Positions 62,651 through 64,000 of a stretch of DNA of 64,000 nucleotides are shown one piece after another. Each line of letters starts with the position of its first letter. Position 1 is the stretch's first letter. Below the pieces are notes generated by a model, which saw nothing but the letters and a program-made list of their open reading frames with translations, was not told the DNA's origin and made no database searches. This DNA is from Desulfatitalea sp. BRH_c12 (GTDB taxonomy: Bacteria; Desulfobacterota; Desulfobacteria; Desulfobacterales; Desulfosarcinaceae): positions 62,001-126,000 of the forward strand of contig LADR01000024.1 of NCBI GenBank assembly GCA_000961655.1, given 5' to 3'. Position numbers and translations under genes: made by a program.

Positions 62651-63427
62651 TTACGCGAATACCTGTTCGCTTAGCAAGATACCGCAGTTTCGCGCGGTCT
62701 CCATTGTGGGTTCATGCAAGACATTGGTCAGCACCATGTCCAGCCCGGCGGCTGCCAGCATGGGCAGAAAAGCCTGCTCCAGGGCTATTTTTCGGGGTAG
62801 CGGCATTGGGCCGGATGCCAGGTTGGACAGACCCGCCATGGTGCGCACATGTGTTCCCAACAGGTCGGGCAGGTGACGGATCAGGGACAACACGGCTTGG
62901 TTGTGGCGAAGACCATTGTCCCAGGTTAAGGGGGTAATGACCGGATCGATGATCAGGCGCGCGGGATCCAGTCCGGCACGACAGTAGGTTTCGAAAAGCG
63001 TCACCGCTACTGCCATCATCTCATCTTCCGTTATGGGCACCCGGCTGTGCGCATCCAACAGATAGCCCACGATGTCGGATGCGTGGGTCTGGGCCAGCGG
63101 CAGAATGTGTTCCAATTTGATCGGTTCCAGGGAAAAACCATTGATAATCGGGCGGTGGCGTGCGGCCTTCAGCCCCGCCGCCATGGCCGCAGGATTGGTG
63201 GTGTCCAGCATTACCGGAAGATCCGCAACTGACTGAACAGTTTCCACCAGAAACGCCATGCGCCGTTCCGGCGATCGCTTGAGTGGCCCGCAATTGATAT
63301 CGATGGCATGGGCGCCGGCCTGTGCACACCGTTGCACCATAGCCGAAATCGGTTGCGAGTCCAGCGTTTCGACGGCCTGGGCGATGACCGGATTGATGAC
63401 ATGCAGATTATCGGCGATGATGATCAT
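62651..63427 (-). CDS. Pterin-binding methyltransferase (AcsE/MetH-like DHPS-fold)
   Basis: A 258-residue TIM-barrel protein. It begins MIIIADNLHVINPVIAQAVE and has HAIDINCGPLKRSP, LMDTTNP-like VMLDTTNPAAMAAGL and DPVITPLTWDN, as in the methyltetrahydrofolate:corrinoid methyltransferase AcsE and the pterin domain of MetH. It may transfer methyl groups from a tetrahydropterin to a corrinoid protein, as in the Wood-Ljungdahl pathway, but related proteins have other acceptors. It lies 180 nt upstream of the amidohydrolase gene on the same strand. No corrinoid-protein gene is visible nearby. Confidence 0.82.
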   Translation of the reverse strand: MIIIADNLHVINPVIAQAVETLDSQPISAMVQRCAQAGAHAIDINCGPLKRSPERRMAFLVETVQSVADLPVMLDTTNPAAMAAGLKAARHRPIINGFSLEPIKLEHILPLAQTHASDIVGYLLDAHSRVPITEDEMMAVAVTLFETYCRAGLDPARLIIDPVITPLTWDNGLRHNQAVLSLIRHLPDLLGTHVRTMAGLSNLASGPMPLPRKIALEQAFLPMLAAAGLDMVLTNVLHEPTMETARNCGILLSEQVFA

Positions 63428-63783
63428 CTGTTTTGCGCTACGCTCCTTATTCTATGCACGAAACAACTCGCAAATAGCGTAACAAAGCCATAGCGTCAAT
63501 ACGATCGTTCAAAGTTGTGCACCCACCCGGATCACCGGGGTTTTCAGCACGATAGATATGGCGCCAAGTAAAGAACTCATAACATCACGCTGCGTGCCAA
63601 GGTTTACATGCGATTGCCCTGATTGATGGGCTCTATGATGTGGAATTTAAGCGATTATTGTTGTATATACGTCGGAAGTGGCGTCCGGCCGGAGTCGGGC
63701 GTCCTTTTGTTTCGGCAAGGACTTCATTGTTTTTCAATACGATTGGAGCGATCATGTTCAATGATCGGGGAAAGGAGTTTGTC
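63428..63783. other. 356-nt intergenic region without recognised features
   Basis: It lies between the divergent methyltransferase (minus) and cyclophilin (plus) genes. The strand-plus frames here lack good start signals. GGCGTCC occurs twice within about 20 nt near 63680-63705. No clear promoter or palindrome could be supported. Confidence 0.3.
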
Positions 63784-64000
63784 ATGGTTAAATTGGAAAC
63801 CAGTATGGGCGATATCTTTTTGGAATTGGATTCGGCCAAGGCGCCGAAAACGGTGGCCAACTTTTTGGATTATGTGAACCGTGGCCATTATGACGGTACT
63901 ATATTTCATCGCGTGATCGATGGCTTCATGATTCAGGGCGGGGGCATGACCGCCGATATGAAGGAAAAAACGACCGGTGCGCCGATTGAAAACGAAGCTG
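63784..64000 (+). CDS. ppiB: Cyclophilin-type peptidyl-prolyl cis-trans isomerase (5' part)
   Basis: The first 72 codons of a cyclophilin, open to the window edge. It starts [20 protein letters not shown] and has [30 protein letters not shown], which is the PpiA/PpiB active-site region (Arg of FHRVI, Phe, Gln). No signal peptide precedes it, so the cytoplasmic PpiB type is likely. AAAGGAG lies 7 nt before the ATG at 63784; the end is not visible. Confidence 0.93.
   Translation, partial: MVKLETSMGDIFLELDSAKAPKTVANFLDYVNRGHYDGTIFHRVIDGFMIQGGGMTADMKEKTTGAPIENEA

Overview
The window reads as chromosome of a dissimilatory sulfate-reducing bacterium of the Desulfobacterota, most likely the order Desulfobacterales. 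The evidence is a complete dsrA-dsrB-dsrD set followed by a dsrN/cbiA-type amidase, a 16-haem Hmc transmembrane redox complex and a Tmc (type II cytochrome c3) complex. The taxonomic placement is inferred from gene content and not from an alignment. No rRNA, tRNA, CRISPR array, phage or insertion-sequence transposase was recognised.

Layout. 0-9.4 kb: a cut-off gene at the left edge, a NorQ/CbbQ-type AAA+ ATPase separated from it by a 178-nt palindromic element, then housekeeping and accessory genes (TraB-like protein, purN, EAL-HDOD regulator, thioredoxin, bamD, rpmB, an FAD oxidoreductase, a polysaccharide pyruvyl transferase). 9.6-15.7 kb: a TetR/CecR-type regulator and a YbhGFSR-type ABC exporter. 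15.8-17.6 kb: glutathione synthetase-like ATP-grasp and thiM. 17.7-24.1 kb (minus strand): an arginine succinyltransferase (AST) operon in the order astC, M20 hydrolase, astA, astD, astB; the M20 enzyme sits where succinylglutamate desuccinylase (AstE) is expected.

24.3-45.6 kb is a redox and signalling block, mostly on the minus strand. It holds rrf2-hmcABCDEF (a 42-residue HmcD is included), a UspA/response-regulator/PAS module, and the Tmc genes in the transcript order D-C-B-A followed by a CheY-like protein. Receiver-kinase proteins lie at both ends, and one sensor kinase has c-type haem motifs in its periplasmic domain. Hmc and Tmc are both thought to pass electrons from periplasmic c-type cytochromes across the membrane to cytoplasmic CCG/HdrD-like iron-sulfur proteins, so this block probably holds parallel routes with dedicated redox sensing.

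45.8-52.0 kb: mixed small genes (a membrane-anchored unknown, a second palindromic element, MazG, a 48-residue Cys-rich protein, exported MsrAB, a long DapA-family protein, a TPR protein and a possible APH-fold protein). 52.1-56.6 kb: dsrABD-cbiA with a strong promoter. 56.7-60.1 kb: a SAM riboswitch with terminator followed by metY-metX-metW. 60-64 kb: UspA, RlmN (with an upstream mini-ORF), an amidohydrolase, a pterin-binding methyltransferase and the start of a cyclophilin.

The most useful leads are the M20-for-AstE replacement, the Hmc/Tmc/c-haem-kinase block, a Cys motif shared by PAS domains of two kinases, the paired palindromic elements, and two uncatalogued small ORFs (48-residue twin-Cys protein; 24-codon ORF before rlmN).
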